A stretch of DNA of 64,000 nt. Source: Phytophthora hibernalis. Taxonomy: Eukaryota; Oomycota; Peronosporomycetes; Peronosporales; Peronosporaceae. Below are positions 63,630 through 64,000 of this stretch, in pieces. The notes below the pieces were generated by a model, which was not told where the DNA came from, searched no databases, and was given only the letters and a program-made list of their open reading frames with translations. The stretch is from the NCBI GenBank assembly GCA_012656075.1, contig JAAKBF010000116.1, positions 1-64,000 on the forward strand, in the 5' to 3' direction. The translations under genes and the position numbers were made by a program. Each line of letters begins with the position of its first letter. The stretch's first letter is position 1.

Positions 63630-63842
63630 GTTGAGAAGCTACTGAAACGTCGCATGCGTATCGGCCACTACCAGTATCTGGTGAAGTGGCGCGGCTATAC
63701 CAAGGCTCAGAGCACATGGGAGTCCGGTAGCCGCCTCTCAGAGGACTGCGCCGATGTCGTGGACGCTTACGAGCGCTCCCACGGAGCCGGTGCTAACCGG
63801 TCTGAGAACACTTCCAGGTTCTATCGGCTGGGACTGCCATGA
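63630..63842 (+). pseudogene. Chromodomain end of Gypsy 3 pol
   Basis: The plus frame gives YFHVEKLLKRRMRIGHYQYL, VKWRGYTKAQSTWESGSRL and DVVDAYERSH before a stop at about 63840. This is the chromodomain with its VEKLL strand, YLVKWRGY and TWE signature. Confidence 0.85.
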
Positions 63843-64000
63843 CTTCTCTATCGTCTGCACCACCTCCTCGAGGATCACCCCCGACGTGGGCATATTCCGG
63901 TCGAAGTGCCGCTTGTGCCACTGGTCGTCGACAATAATCTTCGCCATGCGAAAGCGAAGACGCCACTGGGCCAGCCAATCGATTCGATAAGGCGAGGCCA
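63738..64000 (-). other. Antisense open frame at the window edge
   Basis: The minus strand enters from beyond 64000 and reads YRIDWLAQWRLRFRMAKII, VDDQWHKRHFDRNMPTSGVI and LEEVVQTIEKS before overlapping the chromodomain. It looks protein-like up to about 63845. It may be a second antisense ORF of Gypsy 3 or a neighbouring element. I cannot identify it. Confidence 0.4.

Larger units (their letters stand above)
57825..64000 (+). mobile_element. Gypsy retrotransposon 3, 5' LTR missing
   Basis: The order is gag, CCHC knuckle, aspartic protease, tandem-repeat linker, RT (YFDD), RNase H, HHCC/DDE integrase and chromodomain, all on the plus strand, with frameshifts between most domains. There is no LTR at the left, and the right end lies at or beyond the window edge. 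Antisense coiled-coil coding overlaps the integrase-chromodomain linker. Confidence 0.85.

Noticed and set aside
1..64000. tRNA or rRNA genes
   Set aside because: No cloverleaf-like or rRNA-like sequence was noticed on either strand; I could not run a covariance search.

Overview
The window looks like a transposon-packed, gene-poor stretch of an oomycete genome, most likely Phytophthora or a close relative. The support is a Crinkler (CRN) effector gene with the LQLFLAK header motif, short 60-90 bp GT-AG introns, oomycete-style initiator/T-run promoters ahead of two genes, a Crypton-type tyrosine recombinase, and Gypsy elements carrying a second RNase H. I see no tRNA, rRNA or CRISPR array. 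Nearly every coding region is broken by frameshifts, nonsense codons or rearrangement, so most entries are relics.

Layout. 1-1485: minisatellites and a degenerate TATAGCGTG-type repeat. 1486-15730: a 14.2 kb Gypsy element (5' LTR 1486-2372, primer-binding site, gag, protease, RT, two RNase H domains, integrase, chromodomain, then a long antisense gene) inserted with a 4-bp ATAG target duplication; its 3' end carries a 1.4 kb internal inversion. 15735-17950: repeat and a possible MITE. 17996-20346: CRN effector (header, P-loop NTPase, REase-like, HhH) with a one-base frameshift. 21519-24295: piggyBac transposase (minus). 24498-27040: Helitron-derived PIF1 helicase (minus). 27529-28095: small three-exon unknown gene (minus). 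28235-28850: interspersed 15-18 bp repeat. 28907-30818: MULE transposase (minus). 31666-33268: class 3 aldehyde dehydrogenase whose middle 398 bp is inverted. 33312-34016: BART-domain (CFAP36-like) gene (minus). 35.5-36.75 kb: GH105 pectin-side-chain hydrolase split into two oppositely oriented halves. 37059-39090: Crypton. 39203-39848: small chromodomain gene disrupted by a 52-bp triplication. 41-44 kb: zinc-finger ORF and a deleted Gypsy with only an integrase. 45.1-49.35 kb: a minus-strand Gypsy (gag, protease, RT). 49.35-57.54 kb: a Maverick/Polinton (protein-primed DNA polymerase B, chromodomain integrase, a long unknown ORF, and a tail-fibre-like protein with an S74 intramolecular chaperone domain). 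57.8-64.0 kb: a further Gypsy with antisense coiled-coil ORFs near its 3' end.

Host-type genes are few (CRN effector, aldehyde dehydrogenase, BART protein, GH105, possibly the chromodomain protein), and at least three are pseudogenes. The CRN and GH105 fit a plant-associated lifestyle. The most noteworthy signals are (1) repeated sub-kilobase inversions that cut coding regions into divergent pieces, (2) an intron-bearing antisense gene inside a Gypsy element with dual RNase H, and (3) a Maverick carrying a phage-like S74 tail-fibre gene, an HNH-like insert in its polymerase, and long reading frames interrupted almost only by TAA/TAG.
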